Positions 50,890 to 59,956 are shown, counted from the first letter of the stretch. The stretch is 64,000 nt of DNA from Streptomyces sp. NBC_00273 (GCF_036178145.1 NZ_CP108067.1:4278001-4342000); one strand, 5' to 3'. Numbers and translations: made by a program. The notes: a model not told the origin generated them from the letters alone.

Positions 50890-51654
50890 GTGACTGATCA
50901 GAAGGCTCCCAAGAGCGAGCAGACCCGCACGCTCATCCTCGAAACCGCGCTCCGCCTCTTCCAGGAACGCGGCTTCGACAAGACGACGATGCGGGGTATC
51001 GCGAAGGAGGCCGGCGTCTCGGTCGGCAACGCCTACTACTACTTCGAGTCGAAGGAACACCTGGTCCAGGGGTTCTACGACCGGATCGGCGCCGCCCACC
51101 AGGCCGCGGTCCGGCCCATCCTGGACAACGAGACCGATCTGCAGAAGCGGTACGCGGGCGTGTTGACGGCCTGGCTGGACATCGCCGCCCCGTACCACGA
51201 GTTCGCCTCCCAGTTCTTCAAGAACGCGGCCGACCCGGAGAGTCCGCTCAGCCCGTTCTCGCCGGAATCGGAAACGGCGCGCAAGGCTGCGATCAGCATC
51301 CACCGCGAAGTGCTGGCCGGCGCGAAGACCAAGGTGCCGGCCGAGCTGGCCGACGTATTGCCCGAGCTGATGTGGCTCGCGCAGATGGGCCTGGTCCTGT
51401 ACTGGGTCTTCGACCGCTCGCCGAACAGCGAGAAGACGCGGCGGCTCGCCGAGCGCGGTGCGCAGCTGACGACGCGGGGCATCGTACTGGCCCGCTTCCG
51501 GGTGCTGCGGCCGCTGGTGCGGGAAGTCCACGAGCTGTTCGCGGACTTCCTGCCGGGCATGGCCCAGACGGCCACGGCGGGGGCCCGGCGCAGGGCGTCG
51601 GACCCGTATCCGGACCCGGAGAAGGACCCGGATCCGGAGGAGGACCCCGCGTAG
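50890..51654 (+). CDS. TetR-family transcriptional regulator
   Basis: 254 aa. The N-terminal helix-turn-helix is textbook: TRTLILETALRLFQERGFDKTTMRGIAKEAGVSVGNAYYYFESKEHLVQGFYD (residues 11-63). A helical effector domain to about 220 ends in an acidic Asp/Pro/Glu tail. The third gene of its operon; the two TTGAAC-GTTCAA palindromes upstream of the first gene are its likely autoregulatory operators. Inducer unknown. The GTG at 50890 is chosen because the conserved domain begins shortly after. Confidence 0.88.
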   Translation: MTDQKAPKSEQTRTLILETALRLFQERGFDKTTMRGIAKEAGVSVGNAYYYFESKEHLVQGFYDRIGAAHQAAVRPILDNETDLQKRYAGVLTAWLDIAAPYHEFASQFFKNAADPESPLSPFSPESETARKAAISIHREVLAGAKTKVPAELADVLPELMWLAQMGLVLYWVFDRSPNSEKTRRLAERGAQLTTRGIVLARFRVLRPLVREVHELFADFLPGMAQTATAGARRRASDPYPDPEKDPDPEEDPA

Positions 51655-51672
51655 TCGCCGGGAACGCGACGG

Positions 51673-53229
51673 CTACAGCCAGTCGAGTTCCCACAGGCGC
51701 CAGACGCCGGTGCCGTCGGACAGGTACTGGGCTCCGGTGACGTCCTCGCGGGACATCACGTAGTCCTTCTTCTGCCAGATCGGCACCATCGGGGCCTGCT
51801 GGGCGACCAGCTTCTGGAGGTCGCGGAACTCGGCGGCCGCCTCGCTCCGCTCCGCGTGGGACTGGGTACGGGTGATCAGCTCGTCGACGTGCTTGTCGGA
51901 GAAGCCGTTGTTCATGGACGAATCGGCACCGACGAGCGGGGCGAGGAAGTTGTCCGCGTCCGGGAAGTCCGCGATCCAGCCGATGGTGTAGGCGTCGAAC
52001 TCGCCCGCCGCGTACGCCTTCTGGAAGTCTTTCCACACGTCGACCGGCTTGATCGTCACCTCGAAGAGGCCGGTGGACTCCAGCTGGCGCTTGAGCTCCT
52101 CGGCCTCGGGCAGGTTCGCGCCGCGCACGTTCACGCCGAGGTTGAGGCGGACGGGGCCGGTGATGCCGGCGTCCTTGAAGAGCTTCTTGGCGGTGGCCGG
52201 GTTCGGGGCCGGGTAGGCGTCGAAGAACGGCGTGCTGTGGCCGGCGATGCCCGCCGGGACCAGGGAGTACAGCGGGGTGACGGTCCCCAGGTGGACCTCG
52301 ACGGCCACCTTGGCGCGGTCGAGGACGGCGGCGACGGCCTGGCGGACGGCGAGCGGGGCCGCGGTGGAGCCGGGACGGACGTTGAACACGATGGAGCGGG
52401 TCTCGCTGCCGCCGGAGGCCTGGTAGCGGGTGTCCTTCAGGCCCGGATTGAGGCCGGCGAGCACGGCGGGCGGCATGTCCCGGTGCGCGACGTCGATCTG
52501 GTGGGCCTTCCAGGCCTGGTCGAGCTGCTCGGAGTCCTTGAAGTACTTGACGGTGACGGGCGTGTGGGCCGGCTTGCCCTGGCCCTTGTACGAGCCGTTG
52601 GGCTTGAGTTCGATGCTCGTACCAGCCTTGTAGCCGCCCAGCGTGTACGGGCCAGAGCCGTCCGCCTTGCCGTCCTCGCGCAGGGACTTCGCCGGGTACT
52701 TGTCCTTGTCGACGATCGAGGCGGCGCCCGTCGCGATCTTGAAGGGGAAGGTGGAGTCGCCGGCGGAGAGGTTGAAGGTGACCGTACGCCCCTCGGCCTT
52801 GACCGACTCCAGGGTGTTGAAGAGCGGAGCCGGCCCCTGGTCGGAGTTGATCGCCTTGATGCGGTCGAAGGAGTGCTTGACGTCCTCGGCGGTGATGATG
52901 CGGCCGCCCGCGAACTTCACGTCGGAGCGGAGCTCGCACGTGTAGGTGGTGAGCTTCTGACCCACGAAACCGCAGGAGGCGGCGGCGTCCGGCACGGGGG
53001 CGTCGGAGCCGGGCTTGATGGTCAGCAGCGACTGGTAGATGTTGCTGAACAGGGCCCAGGAACCGGCGTCGTACGCCCCGGCGGGGTCGAGGGAGGAGAC
53101 GACGTCACTCGTACCGACCCGGACGGCGCCGCGGCCGCTTCCGTCCTCGGGCAGCAACTGCCAGACACCCACGCCGACCACGCCGAGGACCAGCCCGGCC
53201 GCGATTATCTTCGAGCGGACAGACCGCAT
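51673..53229 (-). CDS. peptide/oligosaccharide-type ABC substrate-binding protein
   Basis: 518 aa, SBP family 5. The N-terminal helix IIAAGLVLGVVGVGVWQLL anchors or exports it; there is no lipobox Cys. GTSDVVSSLDPAGAYDAGSW and ALFSNIYQSLLTIKPGSD start the mature fold. FAGGRIITAEDVKHSFDRI near 105 is the family signature. DAYTIGWIADFPDADNFLAPLVG near 425 is the peptide-binding lobe. No permease or ATPase gene is adjacent, so it probably serves an importer encoded elsewhere. The ATG at 53229 begins MRSVRSKIIAAG. Confidence 0.85.
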   Translation of the reverse strand: MRSVRSKIIAAGLVLGVVGVGVWQLLPEDGSGRGAVRVGTSDVVSSLDPAGAYDAGSWALFSNIYQSLLTIKPGSDAPVPDAAASCGFVGQKLTTYTCELRSDVKFAGGRIITAEDVKHSFDRIKAINSDQGPAPLFNTLESVKAEGRTVTFNLSAGDSTFPFKIATGAASIVDKDKYPAKSLREDGKADGSGPYTLGGYKAGTSIELKPNGSYKGQGKPAHTPVTVKYFKDSEQLDQAWKAHQIDVAHRDMPPAVLAGLNPGLKDTRYQASGGSETRSIVFNVRPGSTAAPLAVRQAVAAVLDRAKVAVEVHLGTVTPLYSLVPAGIAGHSTPFFDAYPAPNPATAKKLFKDAGITGPVRLNLGVNVRGANLPEAEELKRQLESTGLFEVTIKPVDVWKDFQKAYAAGEFDAYTIGWIADFPDADNFLAPLVGADSSMNNGFSDKHVDELITRTQSHAERSEAAAEFRDLQKLVAQQAPMVPIWQKKDYVMSREDVTGAQYLSDGTGVWRLWELDWL

Positions 53230-53351
53230 CCCCTGAACCCCACCCCATGACCGAAGACAGCGACCTGCTGTCCGATTAACGGTCATCCCATCACGGAATT
53301 TTGGCCTCCGGAAGGTCAGTTGGGGCGGAGGCTCCGGGCGGTTGGCGCGGA

Positions 53352-54608
53352 TCAGGCCTGAAATGAGGCGAGTTCAACGACGGTGATGTCGGACGGCGCC
53401 CCAACTCGGACCGGCGGACCCCACGCTCCGGCCCCGCGCGACACGTAGAGCTGGGTGTCTCCGTAGCGCTCCAGACCGGCGACGGTGGGGTTGGCGAGCT
53501 CCGCGAGGTAGTTGCCGGGCCAGAGCTGGCCGCCGTGGGTGTGGCCGGAGAGCTGGAGGTCGACGCCGTGGCGGACGGCGTCGTGGATGACGACGGGCTG
53601 GTGTGCGAGGAGCACGGCGGCCCGCGTCCGGTCCCGGTCGCCGAGGGCCGCCCGGAAGTCGGGGCCGTTCCCCTCCCGCTCCCCCTGGATGTCGTTGACC
53701 CCGGCGAGGTCGAAGTGCGGCAGCTCGCGGCGGGCGTTCTCCAGCGGGTTCAGCCCCAACTCGCGGACGTGGTCGATCCACTGCTGGGCGCCCGAGAAGT
53801 ACTCGTGGTTCCCGGTGACGAAGTACGAGCCGTGGCGGGCGGCGAGCCGGCTCAGCGGCTCCGCGGCGGGCCCGAGGTCGGGGACGCTGCCGTCGACGAG
53901 GTCGCCGACGATGGCGATGAGGTCGGGCTGGGTGCGGTTGACGGTGTCCACGATGCGCTGGGTGTGGGCGCGGCCGAGCACCGGGCCGAGGTGGACGTCG
54001 CTGACGACGGCGATGCGGAAGCCGTGTGCCGCGCGCGGCAGTTTGGCGAGGGGGACCCGCACCCGCTTCACGCTCGGCCCGCGCAGGACCCCGTAGGTCC
54101 CGGCCCCGACCGTGCCGAGGGCGACGGCGGCGGCCGTCCCGCCGACCGTACGGGCGACGAACCGGCGGCGGCTCAGCCCGTCGCCCGCGGCGGGCCGCTC
54201 GGCGGTGGCCGGGGCGGCCGCGGGTGCCGCCGCGGCGGGCACCTCCACGGGCTCGGGCAGGTCGACCACCGATCCGGCGGAATCGCGGTGGGCCAGACGG
54301 CGCAGCGACAGCGCGCGGATCGGCTCCGCGACCAGCATCGTCAGGGTCAGGTACAGGAGTACCGCGAGCCAGAGGTACCCGGGCCAGGCCACCGTCTGCT
54401 GGAGCCAGAAGGGGGCGCCCGCGCGGCCCGTGGTGAGCGCGGCCACAGAGAGGAGGGGCAGGGCGATGGCCAAGGCCGTGCCGATGCGCCGGGTCCGGCC
54501 GCCGGGGGCGGTGGTGTCGCGGACCAGGCGGATCCAGAGCCAGCGGTGGACCAGGACCAGCAGGGCGCAGACCGCCAGGGCGACGAGTACGAAGACCAGG
54601 ACCGTCAT
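53352..54608 (-). CDS. membrane metallophosphoesterase
   Basis: 418 aa. Four N-terminal helices (about 1-110) are followed by a Pro/Ala linker and a twin-arginine-like segment (LSRRRFVARTVGGTAAAVALG). The calcineurin-like phosphoesterase domain starts near 195: VVSDVHLGP, IVGDLVDG, TGNHEYF, LLAHQP and SGHTHGGQ form the full five-block dinuclear metal site. Similar YaeI/YkuE-type proteins are extracytoplasmic phosphodiesterases. The ATG overlaps the stop of the small membrane protein upstream by 4 bases (ATGA). Confidence 0.88.
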   Translation of the reverse strand: MTVLVFVLVALAVCALLVLVHRWLWIRLVRDTTAPGGRTRRIGTALAIALPLLSVAALTTGRAGAPFWLQQTVAWPGYLWLAVLLYLTLTMLVAEPIRALSLRRLAHRDSAGSVVDLPEPVEVPAAAAPAAAPATAERPAAGDGLSRRRFVARTVGGTAAAVALGTVGAGTYGVLRGPSVKRVRVPLAKLPRAAHGFRIAVVSDVHLGPVLGRAHTQRIVDTVNRTQPDLIAIVGDLVDGSVPDLGPAAEPLSRLAARHGSYFVTGNHEYFSGAQQWIDHVRELGLNPLENARRELPHFDLAGVNDIQGEREGNGPDFRAALGDRDRTRAAVLLAHQPVVIHDAVRHGVDLQLSGHTHGGQLWPGNYLAELANPTVAGLERYGDTQLYVSRGAGAWGPPVRVGAPSDITVVELASFQA

Positions 54609-54907
54609 GCCGAGGCGTCCCGGTCCGGACGGTCCGCACCGTCCGTGCCGTCCGCACGGTCCGGACGTGACGAACGCCGCAGGGCGAGGACGCTGCGCAA
54701 CCCGATCAGACCGACCGCCGTCCCCAGGAGAAAGGACGTCACCGCGAGCGTCAGGTGCACCCAGAAGTAGGAAGTGGGATCGCCGGCCGCATCGAAGGCA
54801 AGACCACTGCCGTTCTTCCACAGGTTCCGGACGAAAGACACCCAGATGAACCAGCTCCACACTCCGAAGGCGAGCAGGAACCAGGAGGCGGTACGGCTGA
54901 GTCTCAT
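54605..54907 (-). CDS. small membrane protein (SCO4848-like)
   Basis: 100 aa. ASWFLLAFGVWSWFIWVSFVRNLWKNG near the start and FWVHLTLAVTSFLLGTAVGLIGLRSVLAL near 48-76 are two transmembrane helices. A short charged tail of Asp/Arg repeats ends the protein. Conserved in streptomycetes; function unknown. Translationally coupled to the metallophosphoesterase gene. ATG at 54907 with GAAGG close by. Confidence 0.75.
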   Translation of the reverse strand: MRLSRTASWFLLAFGVWSWFIWVSFVRNLWKNGSGLAFDAAGDPTSYFWVHLTLAVTSFLLGTAVGLIGLRSVLALRRSSRPDRADGTDGADRPDRDASA

Positions 54908-55028
54908 GCCTTCAGTATCGGATTCGTCCCCAGGACGGACGCGCCGGGGTGGGCTGTCCCGGGGTTGGTTGCCTGGAAATGGCCGGTCCGCTGCGCTCTC
55001 CAGCTCATCGGGAGGTACTTTCACCTGC

Positions 55029-56276
55029 GTGTCTGCCAAGACGACCGCGCTGACGGTCCTTTCCGCCGCGTTGCTGGCGCCCGCCCTGCTGGTGGCCCCC
55101 GCGCACGCCGCGCCGGCCCCGCCGGCCGACGCGAAGGGCGAGCCGGCCAAGGCCTCGGCCCCCGCACCGGCACCACCCGTCTCGATGTCCACGGTCGGCG
55201 GCTCCCTGCTCGGCCAGCCGGGGACCCAGGTGAACCTGCTGCCGGGCGCTCCCGCGCTGCCGGCGAACCTCACCGGGCGGTCGTGGATCGTGGCGGACGC
55301 CGAGTCCGGCGAGGTGCTGGCCGCGCACAACGCGCACTGGCGGCTGCCCCCGGCCTCGACCATGAAGATGCTCTTCGCGGACACCGTCCTGCCCGGCCTG
55401 CCCAAGGACCAGGTCCACAAGGTCACCGACAAGGACATGGAGGGCGTGGGCCCGGGCAGCAGCCTGGTCGGCGTCAAGGAGGACCTCGAGTACTCCGTCC
55501 ACGACCTGTGGCTCGGGGTCTTCCTGCGGTCGGGGAACGACGCCGTGCACGTGCTTTCGGCCATGAACGGCGGCGTCGAGAAGACCGTCAAGGACATGCA
55601 GGCCCACGCCGAGGAGCTACAGGCCCTGGACACCCACGTCGTGTCCCCCGACGGGTACGACGCCCCGGAGCAGGTGTCGAGCGCGTACGACCTGACGCTG
55701 GTCGCCCGCTCCGGACTGCAGAAGCAGGACTTCAGGGAGTACTGCGGCACGGTGAGCGCGAAGTTCCCCGGGCTCCAGGAGGCCGGGAAGCCGCGGGACT
55801 ACTTCGAGATCCAGAACACCAACCGGCTGATGACGGGCGCCGGCGGCATCGCCCCCTACAAGGGCATCGCCGGAGTGAAGAACGGCAACACCACCATGGC
55901 CGGCTCCACCTTCACCGGCGCCGCCCAGCAGGGTTCGAAGAAGCTGCTGGTCACGGTGATGAACCCGGACGGGGGCGGGGCGAACCAGGTGTACGAGCAG
56001 ACCGCCGCGCTCTTCGACTGGGGCTTCGCGGCGGCCGGGAAGGTCAAGCCGGTGGGCGAGCTGGTGCCGCCGAAGAGCGCGGACACCTCCTCGCACGGCT
56101 CCCCGGCGCAGTCGCACGAGAACGACCCGTCGGCGGCCGGCAAGGACTCGGGCGGCGGCGCGGGCACCGCACTGGCCGTCGCGGGCGGTGTGCTCGCCGT
56201 ACTGGCGGGCGGCGCCTTCGTGGTCAACCGCCGCTGGCCCCGCGGACGCCGCGGCCGGGGCGAAGAGCTGGTCTGA
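55029..56276 (+). CDS. D-alanyl-D-alanine carboxypeptidase, membrane-anchored
   Basis: 415 aa peptidoglycan-trimming serine peptidase (S11/DacA type). Signal peptide to about residue 28 (APAHA|AP). Catalytic motifs: PPASTMKML (SxxK) near 115, RSGND (SxN) near 165, GVKNGNTT (KTG variant KNG) near 285. The C-terminal Ser/Gly stalk, the helix TALAVAGGVLAVLAGGAFVV and the basic tail RRWPRGRRGRG anchor it to the membrane. GTG at 55029 gives the signal peptide; GGGAGG lies about 14 bases upstream. Confidence 0.9.
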   Translation: MSAKTTALTVLSAALLAPALLVAPAHAAPAPPADAKGEPAKASAPAPAPPVSMSTVGGSLLGQPGTQVNLLPGAPALPANLTGRSWIVADAESGEVLAAHNAHWRLPPASTMKMLFADTVLPGLPKDQVHKVTDKDMEGVGPGSSLVGVKEDLEYSVHDLWLGVFLRSGNDAVHVLSAMNGGVEKTVKDMQAHAEELQALDTHVVSPDGYDAPEQVSSAYDLTLVARSGLQKQDFREYCGTVSAKFPGLQEAGKPRDYFEIQNTNRLMTGAGGIAPYKGIAGVKNGNTTMAGSTFTGAAQQGSKKLLVTVMNPDGGGANQVYEQTAALFDWGFAAAGKVKPVGELVPPKSADTSSHGSPAQSHENDPSAAGKDSGGGAGTALAVAGGVLAVLAGGAFVVNRRWPRGRRGRGEELV

Positions 56277-56304
56277 CACCGCCGCAGACGCACCCGGACC
56301 CGCG

Positions 56305-56472
56305 CTAGGTCCTGTCGTCAAAGTGGCGTCGGCCGAGCCCGCGGCGTCCGGTGCCGTGCATCGCAAGGCGGAGGGGCGCCCGTGTACTGGACGTACTCGG
56401 GTGCCCCGACAACGCAGCGAGGTGTGGTGCCGGGCGTCGCGGGCCCGACGGGACTTTGACGACAGGGCCTAG
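56305..56472. mobile_element. 168-bp MITE, CTAG-flanked, copy 1
   Basis: Ends with CTAGGTCCTGTCGTCAAAGT on the left and its imperfect complement on the right (positions 56441-56472), differing at three sites. Flanked by CTAG on both sides, the target type of IS5-group elements. The interior of about 110 bases has no coding capacity. A second, shorter, inversely oriented copy lies at 58060-58119. The transposase must come from elsewhere. Confidence 0.8.
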
Positions 56473-56580
56473 CCCGGTTCCCGCAACCGCACCACCTATC
56501 AACTCACAGGTTCACCGGAGGACTTCGGCAGGGTTTGCTCGCTCCCGTCGGCATGAAGCCGTCGGGAAGGGGGTCCTCCC

Positions 56581-57495
56581 ATGCGGAGGAGATGGTCGGC
56601 CGTCGTCATGGTGGCCTGTGCGGTCGTGGTGGTCTGCGGCGCGCTGCTCGCCGTGGCGGCCCGGACCGCTCTCCCGGCCGACGGCGCCGGGCGGCGGACC
56701 CCGGCGCGCGCCCTGGAGACCGCCGAGCTGGACGTGCTCCACACCGCGGGAGAACTGCTCGTACAGGACTGCATGCGGGCGCAGGGATTCTCGTACTGGC
56801 CGGTCCCGCGCGTGCCGCACCCGGACTGGCGGGACTTCCCGTACGGCGTGGACGACGTGGACTGGGCCCGCGGCCACGGGTTCGGGCGCCGGATCGAGCA
56901 GCAGCTGGACGAGGAGGCGGCGTCGGGCCCGCGCGGCCGGTACCAGGGCGGACTCTCCGCAGAGCGGCTGGAAGCCCTGGGGGTGGCCCTCATGGGGCCC
57001 GATGCGAAGGGGCTGGCGGTCGAGAACCCGGGCGGGGGCACGCTGAGCCACAGCGACCGGGGCTGCATCACCGCGTCGTGGCGTCAGCTCTACGGGGACG
57101 TGCGCCTCTGGTACGGCTCCAGCGAGACCGTGAAGCAGCTCGGCGCGGTGCGCACCGGCCGGGTCAACCAGGACCCGGCCTTCCGAACGGCGGTGGCCGG
57201 GTGGAGCGAGTGCGTCGGACGGCGCGGTTTCCCGGCCGTGCACCCGGTCCAGCAGCGCGACGAACAACTGGCACGGACCGGTCCGGCCGCCGAGGCCGAG
57301 GACGTACCGATGGCCACCGCCCAGGCCGAGTGCGCCCGCTCGACCGGCCTCGCCGACACCGCACGGGACCTGCACCGGCGCTATTCGGACATGATCCGCG
57401 CCGAGAACGGGGCCGCCTTCGACGCCATGCGGCGGTTGCAGGTGGCGGCCCTGCCCACAGCTCGCGATGTGGTCGCCCGGCACGCCGGCAGCTGA
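56581..57495 (+). CDS. secreted or membrane-anchored hypothetical protein
   Basis: 304 aa. The single N-terminal helix WSAVVMVACAVVVVCGALLAVAA (6-28) is a signal anchor or signal peptide. The extracytoplasmic domain has four Cys (VQDCMRAQGFSYWPVP, DRGCITASW, WSECVGRRGF, QAECARSTG) in two similar C-x-x-x-x-G contexts, suggesting an internal repeat with disulfides. Family resembles uncharacterised actinobacterial secreted proteins with paired Cys. Lies 108 bases after the MITE, so promoter sequences may have been affected by it. Confidence 0.7.
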   Translation: MRRRWSAVVMVACAVVVVCGALLAVAARTALPADGAGRRTPARALETAELDVLHTAGELLVQDCMRAQGFSYWPVPRVPHPDWRDFPYGVDDVDWARGHGFGRRIEQQLDEEAASGPRGRYQGGLSAERLEALGVALMGPDAKGLAVENPGGGTLSHSDRGCITASWRQLYGDVRLWYGSSETVKQLGAVRTGRVNQDPAFRTAVAGWSECVGRRGFPAVHPVQQRDEQLARTGPAAEAEDVPMATAQAECARSTGLADTARDLHRRYSDMIRAENGAAFDAMRRLQVAALPTARDVVARHAGS

Positions 57496-57554
57496 CATCG
57501 CGTACCGCCGACCGGCGGTGAACCATGTACGGCACTCATTGGGAGGGACCCCAG

Positions 57555-57983
57555 ATGAACAAGCTCAGGACGCTCCTCGCGGGGCTCGCGATCGCCGGTG
57601 CGGCGGTGGTGGCCGTTCCGACCGCGGCGCAGGCCGACGGCGGCTGCGGATACACGAACTTCTGTGCCTACTCCGACGATTACAACTACCTCTACCAGAA
57701 CGCCGGCAACTCCAACGACTGGCCCTACCAGGTCAAGAACAAGGTCGACTGGGTCCGCAACAGCGGTAGCGCCGGCGGCCGCGACCACGTCAACATCTAC
57801 TACAACGAGAACAACACCGGCGCCTACGCCTGCATCGGTTACGGCACCGAATGGAACCTGCGGGGCAACGCGCAGTCGTTCAACTGGACCCGCAACGGCG
57901 ACGCCAGCGGTCAGTGGAAGGCGGTCCACGACAACGCCGCCTCGCACCGTTGGGTGTACGGCTGCGGCAACGGCACCTGGTAG
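57555..57983 (+). CDS. secreted I36-type peptidase inhibitor family protein
   Basis: 142 aa. Signal peptide MNKLRTLLAGLAIAGAAVVAVPTAAQA|DGG. The mature domain CGYTNFCAYSDDYNYLYQNAG, with aromatic/Asn-rich strands and four Cys (C-x5-C, ACIGYG, YGCGNG), is a beta/gamma-crystallin-like fold as in the Streptomyces metalloproteinase inhibitor SMPI (I36). Inhibition has not been shown for this group. GGGAGGGAC precedes the ATG. High Asn/Tyr content differs from neighbours. Confidence 0.75.
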   Translation: MNKLRTLLAGLAIAGAAVVAVPTAAQADGGCGYTNFCAYSDDYNYLYQNAGNSNDWPYQVKNKVDWVRNSGSAGGRDHVNIYYNENNTGAYACIGYGTEWNLRGNAQSFNWTRNGDASGQWKAVHDNAASHRWVYGCGNGTW

Positions 57984-58059
57984 AGCGTCCCTCCGGCACC
58001 ATCCGGTGGCGCACCGGGCCCCACACCGGTGCGCCACCGGCGCGCGTCCCAAGACACCC

Positions 58060-58119
58060 CTAGGCCCTGTCGTCAAAGTCCCGTCGGGCGCGCGACGCCA
58101 CTTTGACGACAGGACCTAG
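58060..58119. mobile_element. 60-bp MITE, CTAG-flanked, copy 2 (two termini only)
   Basis: CTAGGCCCTGTCGTCAAAGT... to the complementary ...ACTTTGACGACAGGACCTAG: the two terminal repeats of copy 1 in inverted orientation with the interior deleted, now a near-perfect hairpin. The left end carries the CCC variant and the right end the GGC variant, the reverse of copy 1. The right CTAG supplies the stop codon of the YihY gene; the hairpin could also act as a terminator. Confidence 0.85.
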
Positions 58120-59021
58120 GCCGGCTTCGTCGCCTCGGCGGCCGGGGGGTCTTCCGCGCCGTCGCCGTCCGCGTCGTCGCGCGTGGCCGTCCAGGACGAG
58201 ACGTACAGCAGCAGTTTCGCCGTGAAGTTGATCCAGAGCAGCAGGGCGATCGGTACGCCGAAGGCCCCGTACATGCTCTTCGCGGCGACCTCCCGCATAT
58301 AGCCGCTGAGCAGCAGTTTCAGCAGTTCGAAGCCGGCCGCGCCGATGAGGGCCGCCTGGATCAGGCGGCCGCGCGGCGGTTCGACGCCCGGGAGCAGGGT
58401 CAGGACGTAGAGCAGCAGCAGGAAGGCGGCCACGACGCCGACGAGGAAGGCGAGGGAGCGCAGCAGCGCGCCGCCCGCGCCCTCGCGGGGGATGTCCAGC
58501 CATTCGGCGGTCTTCCCGACCGCGCTGGATCCGAGGATGGAGGCGACGGCGGAGGCCAGGCCCACGCCGCCGAGGCCGAGGAGGACGAGCGTGTCCTTGC
58601 CCTTGCGGACGAACGGGTTGCCGTCGTCCTCGTCGTCCTTCTCCCACACCGCGCGCAGGCAGTCCCGCATCGAACCCACCCAGCTGACACCGGTCACGAG
58701 CAGGAGGGCGCCGGCGACGAGACCGACCGTGCCGGCGTTGGCGACGAGCCCCTCGATGTTGAGCTGGTCGGAGATGCCGGGGACCTGTTCGGAGAGGTTC
58801 TTCTCCAGCCGGTCCAGCTGCTCCGGGCTGAGCAGCGCCGCGCCGATCGCGGCGGCCACGGTGATCAGCGGGAAGAGCGCGAGGAAACTGATGAAGGTGA
58901 TCGCGGCGGCGAGGCGGGTCCAGTGCACCCGGTCGAGGCGCTCGTACGAACGCCACGCGTGCGTGCGCATCAGCCGGACCGCGAGCGGCCCGATCACCGG
59001 GAGTTTCGTCAGCCAGTCCAT
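58116..59021 (-). CDS. YihY/BrkB family membrane protein
   Basis: 301 aa, six helices. ITFISFLALFPLITVAAAIGAALLS near 40-65, WVGSMRDCLRAVW near 115 and AFGVPIALLLWINFTAKLLLYVSSW near 250-275 match the YihY fold once misnamed ribonuclease BN. Function is probably transport-related but unproven. The protein ends AEATKPA with the TAG stop lying inside the MITE terminus, so the element may have trimmed or replaced the original C-terminus. ATG at 59021. Confidence 0.85.
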   Translation of the reverse strand: MDWLTKLPVIGPLAVRLMRTHAWRSYERLDRVHWTRLAAAITFISFLALFPLITVAAAIGAALLSPEQLDRLEKNLSEQVPGISDQLNIEGLVANAGTVGLVAGALLLVTGVSWVGSMRDCLRAVWEKDDEDDGNPFVRKGKDTLVLLGLGGVGLASAVASILGSSAVGKTAEWLDIPREGAGGALLRSLAFLVGVVAAFLLLLYVLTLLPGVEPPRGRLIQAALIGAAGFELLKLLLSGYMREVAAKSMYGAFGVPIALLLWINFTAKLLLYVSSWTATRDDADGDGAEDPPAAEATKPA

Positions 59022-59223
59022 GGGGTCACCGTAATTCAGCCGCCGGAAATAGCCGGGATTGTCGGTTCCGGCCGCTACGGTCGTCGATTGTGACTTTTCC
59101 CGAAACGCGCCCTACGGGTCGCCCGTTCCACACCCTGGTCCTGCGAAGGCTGAGGTTCCGTGCCCGGCGCATCGCCCGGCTCCCCCTGACCCTGCGCCTG
59201 CCCCTGGCCCCGCGCCCGCTCCG

Positions 59224-59859
59224 TCAGGACGGCGGTACGGTCGCTCCGGCGGCCCCGGTGGCTCCGGCCGTCCCTGCTGCCGCCTCGGCGCCCTGGTCGG
59301 CGGGTGAGCCGGCCTGCGCCGGGACGCAGTTCGGCCCGCTCCCGAACGGGTACTCGCGCAGCTTGCGCCAGACCCCGTCCGAGCCCTGCTCGTAGAGCGC
59401 GAAGCCCTCGCAGACCCACTCGGCGGTGTACTCGGCGAGGGTCGTGAACGCCAGGTCCATCGCCTCCTCGGAGATCCCGTGGGCGACCGTGACGTGCGGG
59501 TGGTACGGGAACGCCAGCTCCCGTTCGAGCGGCCCCTGGGGGTCGCGGACCTCGCTCTGGAGGCGGGTGCAGCCCGGCGCCCCTTCGGCGATCTTGACGA
59601 AGACGACCGGCGAGAGGGGGCGGAAGGTTCCCGTGCCCGCCAGCCGCATCCGGAAGGCCCGGAAGGCGGCCGCGACCTCGACCAGGTGGGCCCTGATCGC
59701 GGGGAGCCGGTCCGCCTCCACCTCGGTGGGCGGGACGAGGGTGACGTGCGTGGGGATGCCGTGCGCGGCAGCGTCCCCGAAGCCCGCGCGCAGCTCCTGG
59801 AGCTGGCTGCCGTACGGCTCCGGGACCGCGATCGAAACGCCGAGCGTTACGGTCCCCAC
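59224..59859 (-). CDS. 2'-5' RNA ligase family protein
   Basis: 211 aa. Two H-x-T/S-h motifs characteristic of the 2H phosphoesterase/LigT fold are present: PTHVTLVPP near 37-45 and HPHVTVAHG near 120-128. The C-terminus is an Ala/Gly-rich tail. Likely a cyclic phosphodiesterase or RNA-ligase-like enzyme. The GTG at 59859 is preceded by GGAGAG at 59866, giving VGTVTLGVSIAVPEPYG. Upstream is trpS, transcribed in the same direction with a 97-base gap. Confidence 0.85.
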   Translation of the reverse strand: MGTVTLGVSIAVPEPYGSQLQELRAGFGDAAAHGIPTHVTLVPPTEVEADRLPAIRAHLVEVAAAFRAFRMRLAGTGTFRPLSPVVFVKIAEGAPGCTRLQSEVRDPQGPLERELAFPYHPHVTVAHGISEEAMDLAFTTLAEYTAEWVCEGFALYEQGSDGVWRKLREYPFGSGPNCVPAQAGSPADQGAEAAAGTAGATGAAGATVPPS

Positions 59860-59956
59860 GTATCTCTCCTCCGCTTGTCGCTGTGGACTGCTGCCGCCCC
59901 AGTGTGGCGGCAGCACCCCCATTCGTGCCAGGGCTCTCGGTCCGTAGTTGCGTTCG

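Noticed and set aside
59022..59223. Possible small plus-strand gene beginning near 59090
   Set aside because: The product is Arg/Pro/Ala-rich, has no ribosome site, and continues as antisense of the RNA ligase-like gene.
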